Positions 23,063-35,595 of a stretch of DNA of 64,000 nt are shown here, one piece after another (the first letter of the stretch is position 1; each line of letters begins with the position of its first letter). This DNA comes from Gigaspora rosea (lineage: Eukaryota > Glomeromycota > Glomeromycetes > Diversisporales > Gigasporaceae): the NCBI GenBank assembly GCA_003550325.1, contig QKWP01000035.1, positions 305,016-369,015 of the forward strand. Reading direction: 5' to 3'. Below the pieces are notes generated by a model. That model searched no databases. It saw only the letters and a list, made by a program, of their open reading frames with translations, and had not been told where the DNA came from. Position numbers and translations under genes: made by a program.

Positions 23063-23342
23063 GGATCCGTTAAAGCCAGTTCCATCACGTGACTAACAGC
23101 CAATCAAATTGTAAATTTTGATCATCACAGATCAGCCCGACAAGACAAAAACAAAGAAAAAAGTAAAAAACACCAAAAATACAAGAAACAAGTGTCTAAA
23201 CCTGTCTTGGAGCATTAATAGAAGATGTCGGAAAGGCAATTTTACCTATAAGACATCCTAAACCAAACTCCTAACTAACCCTTACCCTAATTTTAATTAA
23301 ATAATAAAAAAACATATAAAGGCATCTGGCTTTAATGGTCCC
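23063..23342. mobile_element. MULE-type MITE (GTTAAAGC family), 280 bp
   Basis: Ends GGATCCGTTAAAGCC and inverse GGACCATTAAAGCC, flanked by CTATATTTAG on both sides (23053-23062; 23343-23352), a 10-bp TSD. The body matches 36461-36743 (CAAAAATACAAGAAAC, GGCAATTTTAC, AACCCTTACCCTAA) and, in inverse orientation, parts of 4599-4690 and 8170-8260. Confidence 0.85.
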
Positions 23343-23364
23343 CTATATTTAGTAATTGTAATAT

Positions 23365-23500
23365 GCAAACTGATACACAATGACATATAGTGATGCATAG
23401 CAATGTATAATAATGCATAGTGATGCATAGTGATGACTTAGTGATGTATAACAATGCATAGCGACACATAGTAATGCTTAGTAACACTTTAGCGACATTT
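23365..23500 (+). repeat. Degenerate GTGATGCATA tandem repeat
   Basis: AGTGATGCAT, AGCAATGTAT, ATAATGCAT and AGCGACACAT words follow each other every 10-11 bp for about 135 bp. No function is visible. The DNA between here and 23898 holds no credible gene; the 100-codon frame at 23619-23921 spans a hairpin and part of the next MITE. Confidence 0.6.
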
Positions 23501-23897
23501 AACTCAATAGATATATAAACTCGCTATATTTTTCTTAGTTTTAGATAGATTCAGACATTGTATTTTATATTTATCTTTATATTTACTTATTCTTATTTAC
23601 TATTATTAATAAACTTTTGTGATTTCTAAGGAACAAACATCTTGGAATAGCCCTCTTGTTAAATTAATAAACTGTCTATTATTTATTATTGTATCTTACC
23701 GAACTGCTATAGAAAAGTATATAGTTTTCTATAAATGTAAAGGAAACTATACTTTTCTCTTGCACACTGCTTCACACCCAAAAGAAAGGAATTTCAGAAG
23801 CCATATAATTGTTACTTTATCAGATTTAAAAGAGGCATCTGGTACTATAATATCATCAAAAAAAATTTATATAAATTCAAATAGCATTTTGTTTTTT

Positions 23898-24065
23898 AGG
23901 GGCGTGCCATTTATCACGTGATATATTTTACTTAGTAGCCATTACCATCCATGTATGGTGTGATCACTTTATCTTATTCTGATTAATTAATATAATATAT
24001 AGATGTGATCACCATCTCTGACCATGTATCCATGGTAAAAACCATGTGATAAATGGCATGCTCCT
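23898..24065. mobile_element. MITE, GGGGCRTGCCATTTATNACGTGAT family, copy 1
   Basis: GGGGCGTGCCATTTATCACG and the inverse of ATAAATGGCATGCTCCTTAA are TIRs of about 25 bp. The body shares CCATGTATGG, GTAGCCA and GTGATCAC words with the copy at 41270-41435. About 168 bp, non-autonomous. Confidence 0.8.
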
Positions 24066-24186
24066 TAAGTAATATTAAAAATATGAACTATAAAAATAGT
24101 TATTTTTTTTTGTAATTTGTTATTTTGTAAAGTATTAAAGGTTAAAGTTAATTAATTTCTCAAATTTTAGAATAAGGGTTTTGTAA

Positions 24187-24453
24187 TATAGTGCACCTGC
24201 ACTGCAGTGCACTCCTTTTATATTTTTCAAAACTTTACTAGAGTAACCCCTGTTGTGTTTTTAACAAAAAATAATCCTCTCGCAATTCTGTACTAATTTT
24301 AATCCAACTTTAACACTAATTTTAATTTTGATTTTAACTCTGATCTTAACACTAATTCTAGCTCTGACCCTAACCCTAACCCTAACTTTAATCATTATTT
24401 ATATTTGATACTATAAAGTACACTGCAGTGCAGAGTGCACTATTTACTAATTC
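24187..24453. mobile_element. MITE with ATAGTGCACCTGCACTGCAG ends
   Basis: Inverted ends of ~25 bp contain nested GTGCAC/CTGCAG palindromes. The core runs AAACTTTACTAGAGTAACCC, AACAAAAAATAATCCTCT, TTCTGTACTAATTTTAAT and a (CCCTAA)3 run, and it is shared with MITEs that have different ends (24898-25160, 46767-46995, 51975-52110). Confidence 0.75.
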
Positions 24454-24544
24454 TCTTAAAATAATATGAAAATTTTTTAAATGATATGAATTTTTAATCA
24501 ATAATAAACAAGATATATAACCAAATCTGATAAAAATTTTAGAA

Positions 24545-24838
24545 TGATTTATATTTTTTAATGAGCATAGAGAAGGGTTAGAATTTTAATTTTTAGACTA
24601 TTTGGTCAAGAACTCACAAAGTTAATAGTCAATTTTATTTCAAAATGTTCATCAAAAATTTTTTTAAACTTAAGTTTGTTACATTGTTTTGAATATATTA
24701 GTTAAAGAAAATTACTTTTGTACTTCTAAGTAAACTTGTAGAGGAGATTAAAAAGGGTTAAAATATCAATTTTTTTTAAATTATTTGGTCAAGAATTTAC
24801 AGAGCTAAGCTAATTTTTTTTGCAAAAAAATTTTTTTG
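24545..24838 (+). repeat. Satellite of ~182 bp units, block 3
   Basis: AGGGTTAGAATTTTAATTTTT, CTATTTGGTCAAGAACTCAC and GAAAATTACTTTTGTACTTC align with blocks 1 and 2. It is interrupted by 24839-25211, after which 25212-25332 resumes with TTTAATAATTTAATATATCG and GCTTTTGTACTTTTAAATAA. Confidence 0.7.
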
Positions 24839-25211
24839 GATTAATTAATTTGTAATCGTGGTTACTGTAACCTATCCCAACAAACCAATTAAATTCTAAG
24901 ATCAGGTGTAACATTACACATTTGAAAAAGTCAAAATAAATGGCCATTTGGCCAAAAATTGCTTCTAAATCAAAATTTCACATATGAAACTACCTTTCGG
25001 TTTCTAACAAAAAAAATTTCTTGCTAAATTTTAATATAACTAAGCCCTTTCTAACCCAAAAGCCTTATACCAAGCCTTACTCTAACCCTAACCTTAATCG
25101 CACAGTTTTATTTTTATAGAAAATTTGGTTTGATAGTCACATTACACCTGATCTTAGTATTTACGGTTATAAAATTTGTTCTGTAATCTACGGTTACAAA
25201 TCAATTAATTC
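24839..25211. mobile_element. MITE within MITE in the satellite
   Basis: Outer ends: ATTAATTTGTAATCGTGGTT and the inverse AATTGATTTGTAACCGTAGA. Inner element about 24898-25160: AAGATCAGGTGTAACATTAC and the inverse AAGATCAGGTGTAATGTGAC. The inner core (TTTCTAACAAAAAAAATTTC, TTGCTAAATTTT, a CCCTAACC run) is the core described for 24187-24453. TSDs are not clear. Confidence 0.7.
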
Positions 25212-25332
25212 AATTTTTTTTAATAATTTAATATATCGTTTTGGATATAATAGTTAAAATAAATAGCTTTTGTACTTTTAAATAAACTTGTATATAGAAT
25301 TGAGAAAAATTAGAACTTTAATTTTTATTCTA

Positions 25333-26283
25333 GTCAAAAAACATGTCCAACTGAGTGCAATTACTTATAGATTAAATAAATTAACTCACCCAATTTTATA
25401 TATAAAATTATACAAAAAATATCTAAATTGAATTTATTTAAAAGTATATATATAAAAGTCTCTTTAAATTTTAAATATATATTCTTTGGTATTTAATACT
25501 CTTTTGTTTAAAGTTTTAGTTCTTAATTTTAAGCAAAGGGATAGGAATCTTCCACAAAGTTGATCAATTTTTTACTATGTTCTTTAAGTTAAATAAATAA
25601 CTTATTCTATATAATAATATAATTGGTTAAAATAATCTTTTAAAAATATGAAAATGCTATTAAATAAAGGCTTCTTGTGCCCTAATTGATAGTTGAAGAG
25701 AAGGTTCTTCTAATTTTAGGAACCCAAATATTTGAAATCAAAGAAGAAAATATAAGGATTTGCAAATTCACTATTACACAAAATATTATACTTTGTATAA
25801 TAGTGAATTTGCAGATCTTTATATTCTTTTCATTAACCCTAAGTATTTTGGGTTTCACCAAACCAATTTTGATAATTTAACTACTATTAGAATCAGAAAA
25901 ACCTTCTCTTTAACTTTAAATTAGAGCACAAGAAGCATTTACTTAATAGTATCTTTCATATTTTTAAAAGATTATTTTAACTAATCATATTATTATATAG
26001 GATAAGTTACTTATTTGACTTAAAGAACATAGATTAACTTTAGTAGAAGATTCACATCCCTCTGCTTTCAGTTAAGAACCAAAACTTTAAAAAAAAGAGT
26101 ATTAAATATCAAAAAATATATATATAAAATTTAAAGAAACTTTTATATATATGCTTTTAAATAAATTTAATTTAAATAATTTTTTTGTATAATTTTATAT
26201 ATAAAATTGGATAAGTCAACTCATTTGATTTATAAATAACTACATTTTAAGCTATTATATATGAACATGTTCCTTAACTAATA
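25333..26283. mobile_element. Large foldback element, ~950 bp, arms ~460 bp
   Basis: Left TAGTCAAAAAACATGTCCAA pairs with right AGGAACATGTTCAT...; pairing continues through CACCCAATTTTATATATAAA, AGAGTATTAAATA, AAAGAACATAG, GCACAAGAAG, GAAGAGAAGG and AACCCAAAATAC to a centre at about 25790 (GCAAATTCACTATTACACAA / TTGTATAATAGTGAATTTGC). It lies inside a satellite unit, whose sequence resumes at 26284. The frame at 25686-25880 simply reads across the centre. Any transcript would fold into long double-stranded RNA. Confidence 0.85.
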
Positions 26284-26468
26284 CTGTTTTATTAAGAACT
26301 TGTAAAGCTATAAATTTATTAGCAAAAAATATAATAAAAAATTATTAAAATTTGATTGGTCAATTATATTAGAATAATTCAAAAGAAAATCTGGAATTAT
26401 CTGATTAATGATTATTACTAAATAAGGTGCAATTATTATAATTCAAATTTGGTAAAATTCCTAACTAT
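26284..26468. other. Satellite remnant and AT-rich DNA
   Basis: The first ~55 bp (TTATTAAGAACTTGTAAAGCTA) continue the satellite unit cut by the large foldback. The remainder is AT-rich with no gene. Confidence 0.5.
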
Positions 26469-26620
26469 AAGGGGAGTAACAAAAATCAGGTGATTTTTTA
26501 GGGGGGGGAGGTAAAAAAAGTTGAAATTATATATAAGAACCTGACTATTTATATATTAAGGAAGAGGGAGGAGGGTAGGCCTCTGATAAAAAAAATCAGG
26601 TGATTAATGACACTGCCCTA
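26469..26620. mobile_element. G-run MITE, copy 1
   Basis: AGGGGAGTAACAAAAATCAG and the inverse AGGGCAGTGTCATTAATCAC are TIRs. The two halves carry GGGGGGGGAGG and GGGAGGAGGG runs near the TIRs. It resembles, in layout, 50482-50645 (G-runs on the other strand) and 62046-62188. Confidence 0.65.
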
Positions 26621-26772
26621 ATGCACTAAATAAATTTATTAAGCATTTAAAAATATATTAAATTGGTAGAATATTTTATTTTGGTTTTTTTAATCAAAAA
26701 TCTAAAATTATATATTTATTCTTTAAATTTTAAGTAAAATAAAAAATAATTTTGCTAATTAAATGTATTTTT

Positions 26773-26940
26773 AGGTTCTGAACAAGTTTACTTAGTATAT
26801 AAAGTTAGAATTAATTAATTAAAATTTGCGAATTATAAGATTTTATAAAATTTTATTAATAAAATTTTATAAAATCTTATAATTCATAAAATTTTGCTAA
26901 TTAATTCTAACTTATTGCACTAAGTGAACTTGTTCAGACC
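26773..26940. mobile_element. Foldback MITE, copy 2 (GGTTCTGAACAAGTTTACTT)
   Basis: GGTTCTGAACAAGTTTACTT at the left end pairs with CTAAGTGAACTTGTTCAGACC at the right. The central arms AATTATAAGATTTTATAAAA pair around 26863. Same family as 8775-8940, here better preserved. Confidence 0.8.
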
Positions 26941-27124
26941 AAAAAATACATACTGTATAAATTTATTTAGCTCAAACTAGTTTGCAAACTTCTAAGTCTG
27001 ATCTGAAGTCTAAAAGTAAAATTTAGTCTAAATTTGGTCCAACTATATTATATTTGATTTTACAATATATAATTATAAATTTTTAATGCACAGACTTATA
27101 CTAATTCCAGTTCCTAGTGAATAA

Positions 27125-27245
27125 CCAAAATTTAAGGAGCATAAATATATAAATTTTATTTGCTCTTCCTTATAAAAAATTTTAACTTGCTCTAATAAAT
27201 CTAAAATAGAACTTTTCAAAAATCTATTTTGGTAGTATTACTAGT
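27125..27245 (+). repeat. Interspersed repeat of the 3138-3378 family, diverged fragment
   Basis: It shares AAATTTTATTTGCTCTTCCT, AAAAAATTTTAACTTGCTCTA and TCTATTTTGGTAGTATTACT with the two longer copies, in the same orientation as 3138-3378. The DNA from here to 27610 is T-rich with repeated TTTGCTATTGCTTTGTATAT words and has no gene. Confidence 0.6.
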
Positions 27246-27610
27246 GCTATGTATAGTTATTTCTTTGTGTTTTGCTATTGCTTTGTATATTGTCATTTCT
27301 TGCTTAATTTGAGTGCGCCATGTATTATCATTTCTTGGTATTTTGCTGTTGCTTTAGAAGCATTATATATAGTTTTTTTTTTATATTTTGTGATTGCTTT
27401 GTATATTGTTATTTCTTAGTTGCTTTGAATACACCATGTATTATTATTTTTTTGTATTTGCTATTGTTTTGCTAGTATACTAATGTGTACTAGTGTTTTT
27501 GTTAGTGGTTAGACTAGAGGTTTAATTGGGTATTTGGGTATTTTTTGTTCTTTTTAGAATGTAAATTTTTTTTATATTAAATATAATAATATAAAAAAAA
27601 ATTTATACAG

Positions 27611-27845
27611 TATAAGGCCATACAAAATTGATCAATTGGTTTTCATAACCCAGCCAGGTCAAAATTTGAAACTTCTAAAACTTTTTTTTATATGTTTTAC
27701 TAACCAGGTGGAATTTCAAAAAAAATTTTACAAAGTTTTATAAAATTTTATATAAGAAATTTAAAAAAAAAGCTAGCCGGCTGGGTCAATTAAAAAGTTT
27801 CGTGTTATAAAAACCAAGCAATTAAATTTGTATAGCCTAATATTA
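27611..27845. mobile_element. MITE with CATACAAAATTGATCAATTGG ends
   Basis: GGCCATACAAAATTGATCAA and the inverse GGCTATACAAATTTAATTGC, followed inward by GGTTTTCATAACCCAGCCAG and its diverged inverse, form TIRs of about 45 bp. About 235 bp, non-coding. A GGGTTGAATGAC...GACCCGGCTGG segment near 61610-61660 is faintly similar. Confidence 0.7.
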
Positions 27846-28931
27846 TATAAAAATAATTAGAAATTTTGTTATTTCTGTAATCAAATTTGATTAGTTGATC
27901 ACAGGGTGCATGACCATGTGAGTATGTAAAAAACTTAAACTCTAAAATATATAATTATATATTTTTTAGATACTAAATTTATTTTTAAAAAAATAAAATA
28001 AATTTTTTTAATAAAATTTTTAAATAAATTTATTTAAAAAAATATTACTACTAGGGTAATTTTTTATCAAAATAATAAAAGTAAAATAAAATTGTTTAAA
28101 ATTGTTCTATATATAATACAGCTTTTAGCTATAAAAATAGAGTTCTAAAAGTATAAAAAATAAATTTAGGCTATCAGAACTATATATACTACTAATATCC
28201 TATAAAATTAGGTATAGTGCAGGAATCTTTAAATCAGCAACTGAAAACTAATAATTCTTTAAACTTTTATAAAAAATAAAAATTATAATTAAAAGAAAAA
28301 ATCTTTTTATAAAAATATACAAACAAACAACCAAAACAAAACTATAGAGTTTATTTTTTAATATAGCAAAATTTTATGATATTATTTTCTTTTAAAGTTA
28401 CTAATAAAATCAAAATTTGGCTGCATATATATAAAAAACATACCAAAATTTTAAAAATATAATAAAATTTAAAAAAACATAACAAAATTTTAAAAATATA
28501 ATAAAATTTAAAAAAAACATAACAAAATTTTAAAATATTAGCCAATTAAAATTTAGTATTTGTTTTCAAATTTGGTTACCTTTAAACATCTTTAAAAAAA
28601 GTTGTTGGTTTAAAGATTTTTGCACTATATTTTTATAGTTTATATTTTAATATCACTTAAATTAAAAAACAAGATACTATTTAAATTTATATAAATTTTT
28701 TTGATAACTACAGTGCTTTTATAAAAAAAATAAAAATAATAATTAAAAGAAAAAAATCTTTCTATAAAAATATACAAACAAGCAGAACAAAACTATAGTG
28801 TTTATTTTTTTAATATAGCAAATTTTATAATATTGTTTCCTTTTAAAGTTACTAATAAATCAAAATTTGACCACATATATATAAAAAATGTAACAAAATT
28901 TTAAAAATATAATAAAATATAAAAAAATATA

Positions 28932-30038
28932 ACCATATTTAAATGCACAACTCTTCCAATGATCACTTTTACTAGATTTTCCCACATACAAAAAACAAAA
29001 TTTTGCAAGAGTTGTATGAAGAAGCAATACAAAATAACGGTTTTTATAAAGGTTAACCAAGGGTTTATAGTTTATTGCCTTTGGGGATTTCTATATATAT
29101 TTGGTATGCAAACCAAAAGTGTTATTATACAAGATAACTGGCAAAAGGTGGGGCCTTTGTATACAAAATTTTGGAAAAAGAAGTCTTTTGTTAACGAAGT
29201 TTTTTGTTTAGAGCTTAATAGAGAACAGCAACTAAGTTTTTCACTATACTCCTTGAAAAATCTAAAGGATATGAACCAAACTCTACCACCACATTTTCAC
29301 TTTTTTCGAGGTTTTTTAGAGTATATTTTTGCTAATGTAAAAGTGGGAAATCCAGCTTACCCTCTCCAAAAGATCGGTATTGTTTACAATTCCGAATTGG
29401 AAACAAATGTTACGAGAAATCATGTTTAGCCACGTGTAGGCCAAGGACTGGCATTGCTTTTTGGAGGTCCTTCTAGAAAATTCTTGCAGGGTTAACTCTA
29501 CCCCGAAGACAATGATAAATATAATATGGACTAAATTTAGAGTAGTGCTAAATTTAAGAGTATTATGTAATTTTTAAACAATATAGTATTCCTTTTCAAT
29601 TTTACTTTCTTTTTTTTTTGTTTTCTCTATCTTTTCTTTTTTTTGTTTTGTCTGTTTTGGTTTACGTTTAGGTGTTGTAGGTTTTTTCCCCTTTTTTTTT
29701 ATCTTTTTTTTCTTTCGTATACTTTGTTGTTCTTGGTGATATGGATATAAATACTCCTTATTTTAGAAGCTAGATAGGGCAGATTAAGAAAAGTTAGTAA
29801 TCTTGATAGATTAACAACTTTCCAATCAGTAAACTGGAGACGGGCTTCCAGAAAGTTGGCAGCCCCTCTAGAGAGATAAATAGTTGTTGCAATAATCGCG
29901 AATAGGTACTTTGGTAACCAGATGAGTCTTTATTATTAAAATTAGAGGATTATAGACAGAAATATCTATAGGTGTAAATTCATCACATTCAATATATAAT
30001 AAAAGCAGGATTATTAACAGAAAAATAAATATATATAT
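28932..30038. mobile_element. Unrecognised 1.1-kb insertion in the second duplicate unit
   Basis: This segment is absent from the parallel position of unit 1, so it is an insertion. ATATAAC occurs at both junctions and could be its TSD. Its composition is more balanced than the surroundings. It holds the open frame 28959-29429 on the plus strand and a coding-like stretch on the minus strand (about 29760-29990). No TIR or poly-A tail is evident. Confidence 0.5.
28959..29429 (+). CDS. Hypothetical 156-codon frame in the 1.1-kb insertion
   Basis: A true ATG at 28959 opens a frame to 29429. The N-terminal half is hydrophobic/basic (CKSCMKK, VYCLWGFLYIF could form one membrane segment). The C-terminal half (LELNREQQLSFSLYSL, FHFFRGFLEYIF, NPAYPLQKIGIV) has protein-like composition but no motif I recognise. 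It lies wholly inside an insertion, so if real it belongs to a mobile element. It may equally be chance in a window this long. Confidence 0.3.
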   Translation: MITFTRFSHIQKTKFCKSCMKKQYKITVFIKVNQGFIVYCLWGFLYIFGMQTKSVIIQDNWQKVGPLYTKFWKKKSFVNEVFCLELNREQQLSFSLYSLKNLKDMNQTLPPHFHFFRGFLEYIFANVKVGNPAYPLQKIGIVYNSELETNVTRNHV

Positions 30039-30189
30039 ATAACAAAATTTTAAGATATTAGCCAATTAAAATTTAGTATTTGTTTTCAAATTTGATCATC
30101 TTTAAAACAAGTTGTTGGTTTAAGGATTTTTGTACTGTAGTAATATAAAAGATCAGAAAGTTTAAATAGACGATTTTTTAATAAATTGC

Positions 30190-30540
30190 AGATATAACTT
30201 TTAGTATGAAACCTTTAGGTGAACTTAGCATTGTTTCTGAACAGTATTTATAAATATAAATATCTGAGTAATATCTATTTATAGACAAACATAGATAGTC
30301 TATATCTATGAACATGATATGGAATAAATATTTTATAAATTTATTATATCACTATTATATCTATAAACAGTTTATGTTTATGTTTATAAGCATAGATAGT
30401 CCATAAACATAAATATGGACATGGAACTTTATAGTTTTATTATATCTATAAACAGTTTATGTTCATGTTTATAGATATCTGTGAACATGTTCATATTCAT
30501 AGATAGTTTATAAATGTGTTTATATTCAAAAATAACAACT
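30190..30540. repeat. Degenerate TATCTATAAACAGTTTATG repeats
   Basis: TATCTATAAACAGTTTATGT, GTTTATAGATATCTGTGAAC, CATAGATAGTCCATAAAC and inverses recur about every 40-110 bp. Likely a decayed foldback or tandem repeat; no gene. Confidence 0.5.
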
Positions 30541-30735
30541 AGGTGGACTATTTAATTAAGTAACCAAAAGTTGCATATATAGCTAGTTGTACTTTTATTT
30601 ATATAAAACTTCCAAGAATAACTAATAAAATCCTATAAGCACTTTGAAACAAAAAAAAAATTATCACATATTGTAATATTGCGAAAGTTGTAAATCTACC
30701 ACTTCAAAAAAACTAATTTTGTATTTTACATTTTT

Positions 30736-30851
30736 CAAAACATCCTAATTCTGGTCAAATTCACAGATCATCTTGGTCTGGTAGATTAGTTTTAAACCCA
30801 ATCTACCAGGGCCAAATAATTTGTGAATTTGACCAGAATTAGGTTGTTTTG
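30736..30851. repeat. 116-bp hairpin repeat
   Basis: CAAAACATCCTAATTCTGGT pairs with ACCAGAATTAGGTTGTTTTG, and GGTCTGGTAGATT with AATCTACCAGGGCC, around AGTTTTAAACCC. Flanking 30890-31090 repeats GTGCACA-type words. Nothing else is identified up to the argininosuccinate lyase gene; 31090-31800 is AT-rich intergenic DNA. Confidence 0.75.
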
Positions 30852-31803
30852 AAATATCACTTGAACTTTAAAGGCTAAGCAGTATATAAAAATCTATGTG
30901 CACAACGTGCTCATGTGCACATGTTTTTAAAAAGTTTCACATATGTTGGGCTGGAAATGTGCACGTAATTCACGTGCACCAAAATTACTACAGTAATAAA
31001 ATACATTTAATTATATAAAAAGCCATATAGTGCACAAATTTTTAAAATTGTTCACATAAAATGTGCACAAGATTCACATACTTTTGGTATACACTGAGGT
31101 TAAGGTATTACTTTTTTTATTTAATCGAGTGATGGCTATGACACCCTGATCAGTCAACGTTCTGGCCTTAGGGTATCAGTCAACGTTCTGATCTCACCAT
31201 TACTTTCTTAAAGTTGCTACTTTATTGAAAATTTCGTCAAATGCTCTATGATTAATTCTTATTATCAATTTTAATTAATACATTGATAACGGGAAGTCAA
31301 TGGAGCTTGATTGGAGACAAAAAACTAGTATCCATTGACAGCTCCAGATAGGTTAAATAAATCTATATTTATGAATATTATAAAAATTTAATATAAAATT
31401 AAAGAAAATTTTTTTAAATTTTCATTTTTTTTACTATATATTGTCTTTTATACTAAATTTAGTATAGTCAATGAATACCTATTAAAAGTTTTAAAGTTAT
31501 AACTTTAAAATTAAAGAGGGATAACTTAATTATAACCGGCACTCACAATTATTATTAAGAAATATTTATTCTTGTAATAAAATCTTAATTCAAACAAAAA
31601 TTCAAATTTGATAAAAAAATAATTAAACAAAAGTATTAAACTAATTCAAAATAAATTTAAAAAATAAAACAATATATTTAATTAATTATACTTTTTATCG
31701 TAGTTTAAAAATTACAAGTATTAAAAAAAATTGTAAGTGAAATTATCTTGAAAATTTGTTTGCCATGACTAATACACTAGTATAACGATTAATATTCAAT
31801 TAT

Positions 31804-33710
<1,907 letters not shown>

Positions 33711-34389
33711 TTTGTATAATAATTAAGTTCAAAAAATAGAATTCTGAGTTGATTAAAGGAAAAGTTGGCATTATATATGCTATTTTATATATATAACCGA
33801 TAATATTAGAAATATTAGATCTCATCGTGATAAATTATCAGATCATATCGAATTGCAGATCTTTGTGCATCTGTGATTTTGATTGGTTGATCGAATAATT
33901 ACACTTCTTATCTAGATGAGATCTGATCAATCGTGCATGCCATGGGACGTATCATAACTGATAAGTTTATGAATCCTTCTTCGTACAGTAGATTGTACCC
34001 ATTGCGAAATCTACACTCGGTACTATTAAATTACCCGGACTATTGTATTGGCAAATGAAACATTTTGCTTGCATGTAAAAAAAAAAAAAAAATTAAAATA
34101 ATTTATTAGACTAAAATGCTAAATATAAATTATATATCCAAAAGTTTAATAAAAATTTCCAATGAAGCCATGGAGAAATGGATAAATTTTTCAATAGAGC
34201 ATGAAATTGCCAGCACCGAGTTATAAAGCAATTTCCACTTCGTACAATACAATCACTAACGCAATGTGGTAATTTGGCTTTGGCAAAAAATTTTTAATTT
34301 GCACAACAATAATATGGACAAATCATTAGCTTTACTATACTGTATTTATATTTTTGGGTCTTTTGGTCTCAGCCAGTGGCCATAACTGC
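33711..34389. other. Intergenic region upstream of argininosuccinate lyase
   Basis: AT-rich with GATCAGATC/AGATCTGAT words at 33835-33930 and an A-run at 34078-34092. It should hold the ASL promoter. No gene, RNA gene or clear repeat was recognised. Confidence 0.5.
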
Positions 34390-34465
34390 TAGGGTGGAAA
34401 CATAGGGTTATTATATATGCACACTCTTACTCATACCTTAGACATCCCTTCTATGCCCCACCCTA
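34390..34465. mobile_element. 76-bp hAT-type MITE
   Basis: TAGGGTGGAAACATAGGG and the inverse of TATGCCCCACCCTA are its ends. The flanking octamers ATAACTGC (34382-34389) and ATCACTGC (34466-34473) match at seven of eight positions. At 76 bp it is little more than its two ends. Confidence 0.7.
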
Positions 34466-34473
34466 ATCACTGC

Positions 34474-35043
34474 ACTAACGTTTAGGTCAGATCAATCCTA
34501 GTTGATAAAATACTTACGGTATCTATGCGATGCACAATATGATTGGCTATTTGGCTATTTATTCGCGTGAACCTATTCCAAATATAGTAATAAACCAAAA
34601 AGGGGATGGCTAAAGCCAATAATTGTCTCGATAGGATAAATAAAGAAATCAAAATGATTCAAGAAATAATTATCATAGGTTTTATTTTATACGGCTAAAA
34701 GTAGGTGGCTTTTTTAGGAAATCGCAAAAACATTTGATTTAACAATTAGATAACGCATTGAATATTAAATATTTAATTATTTATTACTATTTATTTTTAT
34801 TAAATGATGGAATTTTAATTATTGTAAATGAAATCGGGTATCGCAAAAGAAAAAGCTGTAAATCTTAATAAATCTTGCGGGTTTTTTCTCATTCATGAAG
34901 CCCATTACTTACTTAGCCTATACGAAAATACTGAAAAAAGAAAACAAAGTTTTATTTAAAGAGAATTTCCAAACCGGTCCAGTTGTCTAGTGTTAAGTGA
35001 TTTAATAAAAAAACACGGAGATCACTTACTCTTTTTTTTTCTC
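34474..35043. other. Intergenic AT-rich DNA, nothing recognised
   Basis: No frame above about 50 codons, no clear inverted repeat and no RNA-gene promoter boxes were seen. Confidence 0.4.
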
Positions 35044-35595
35044 AATAGAGTTCGGAGCCGGTTTTATTTTTTCATATGATATGTTAACCCTGATTTATAA
35101 TAAAACCAGCTCGAAACTAGGGATGCTAATGGTGTATAATACTCCGGAATAACTTAGGAGTATAAACCACTCCATACTAGCGTGATTTAGGCATCACTCC
35201 ACTCCGGCTTATTAAGATATACCTACTGTAAAAGAAGTAAATCACTCTAGAGTAATACTATTAATGTAAAATAGTTTATACTCTGGAGCCACTATTATAT
35301 CAACTGTAAAGTGGTTTATACACTGGAGTAACTATTATATAAATATAAAATCCTATACTATAAATATATAAATTTACTCTGGATTATATACTGGATTATA
35401 CTTTGGGTTATACTTCAGAGTATGCCCCGACTTATATATTTGGCTTATAATAGATTAATACTTCAGTGTTTAATTATAGAGTTTGCTCTGAGATGGTGCA
35501 CTCTAGTGTGGTGTGGTTTTGGGTATTACTCTGGTAGAGTACGCTCCACACCACCCTGGAGCACTCCATTAACATCCCTACTCGAAACTCTATTG
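35044..35595. mobile_element. Small CAATAGAGTTCG MITE split by a hAT MITE
   Basis: CAATAGAGTTCGGAGCCGGT near the left end and the inverse of ATAAAACCAGCTCGAAACTC at the right pair across the hAT insert. Before that insertion it was a hairpin of about 80-90 bp. The insert's TSD CTCGAAAC is part of the right arm. Confidence 0.7.
35118..35580. mobile_element. 463-bp hAT-type MITE with perfect 8-bp TSD
   Basis: Ends TAGGGATGCTAATGGTGTA and the inverse TAGGGATGTTAATGGAGTG. CTCGAAAC lies directly outside both (35110-35117; 35581-35588). The interior is a series of subterminal CTCTGGAGTA/TACTCTGGAG repeats in both orientations, as in hAT elements. No coding sequence. Confidence 0.9.

Larger units (their letters stand above)
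28250..30180 (+). repeat. 455-bp tandem duplication, second copy interrupted
   Basis: CTTTTTATAAAAATATACAAAC, AACAAAACTATAG, AAAGTTACTAATAAA and ATTAGCCAATTAAAATTTAG occur in order in unit 1 (28258-28680). In unit 2 the first half is at 28713-28931 and the second half at 30039-30180. An offset of 455 bp is measured between matching AAAAATATAC words. Short inner repeats AACAAAATTTTAAAAATATA add a third level. No coding content. Confidence 0.75.

Noticed and set aside
23619-23921. 100-codon plus-strand frame
   Set aside because: It runs over a hairpin (GAAAAGTATATAGTTTTC / GGAAACTATACTTTTC) and into the MITE at 23898; composition is not protein-like.
24365-24400. (CCCTAA)n runs suggesting a telomere
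   Set aside because: Runs are only two to three units long, occur at many places (1370, 9645, 24367, 25085, 36655) and sit inside MITE cores, so they are part of those repeats.
25686-25880. 64-codon frame at the centre of the large foldback
   Set aside because: It merely reads across the palindrome centre.
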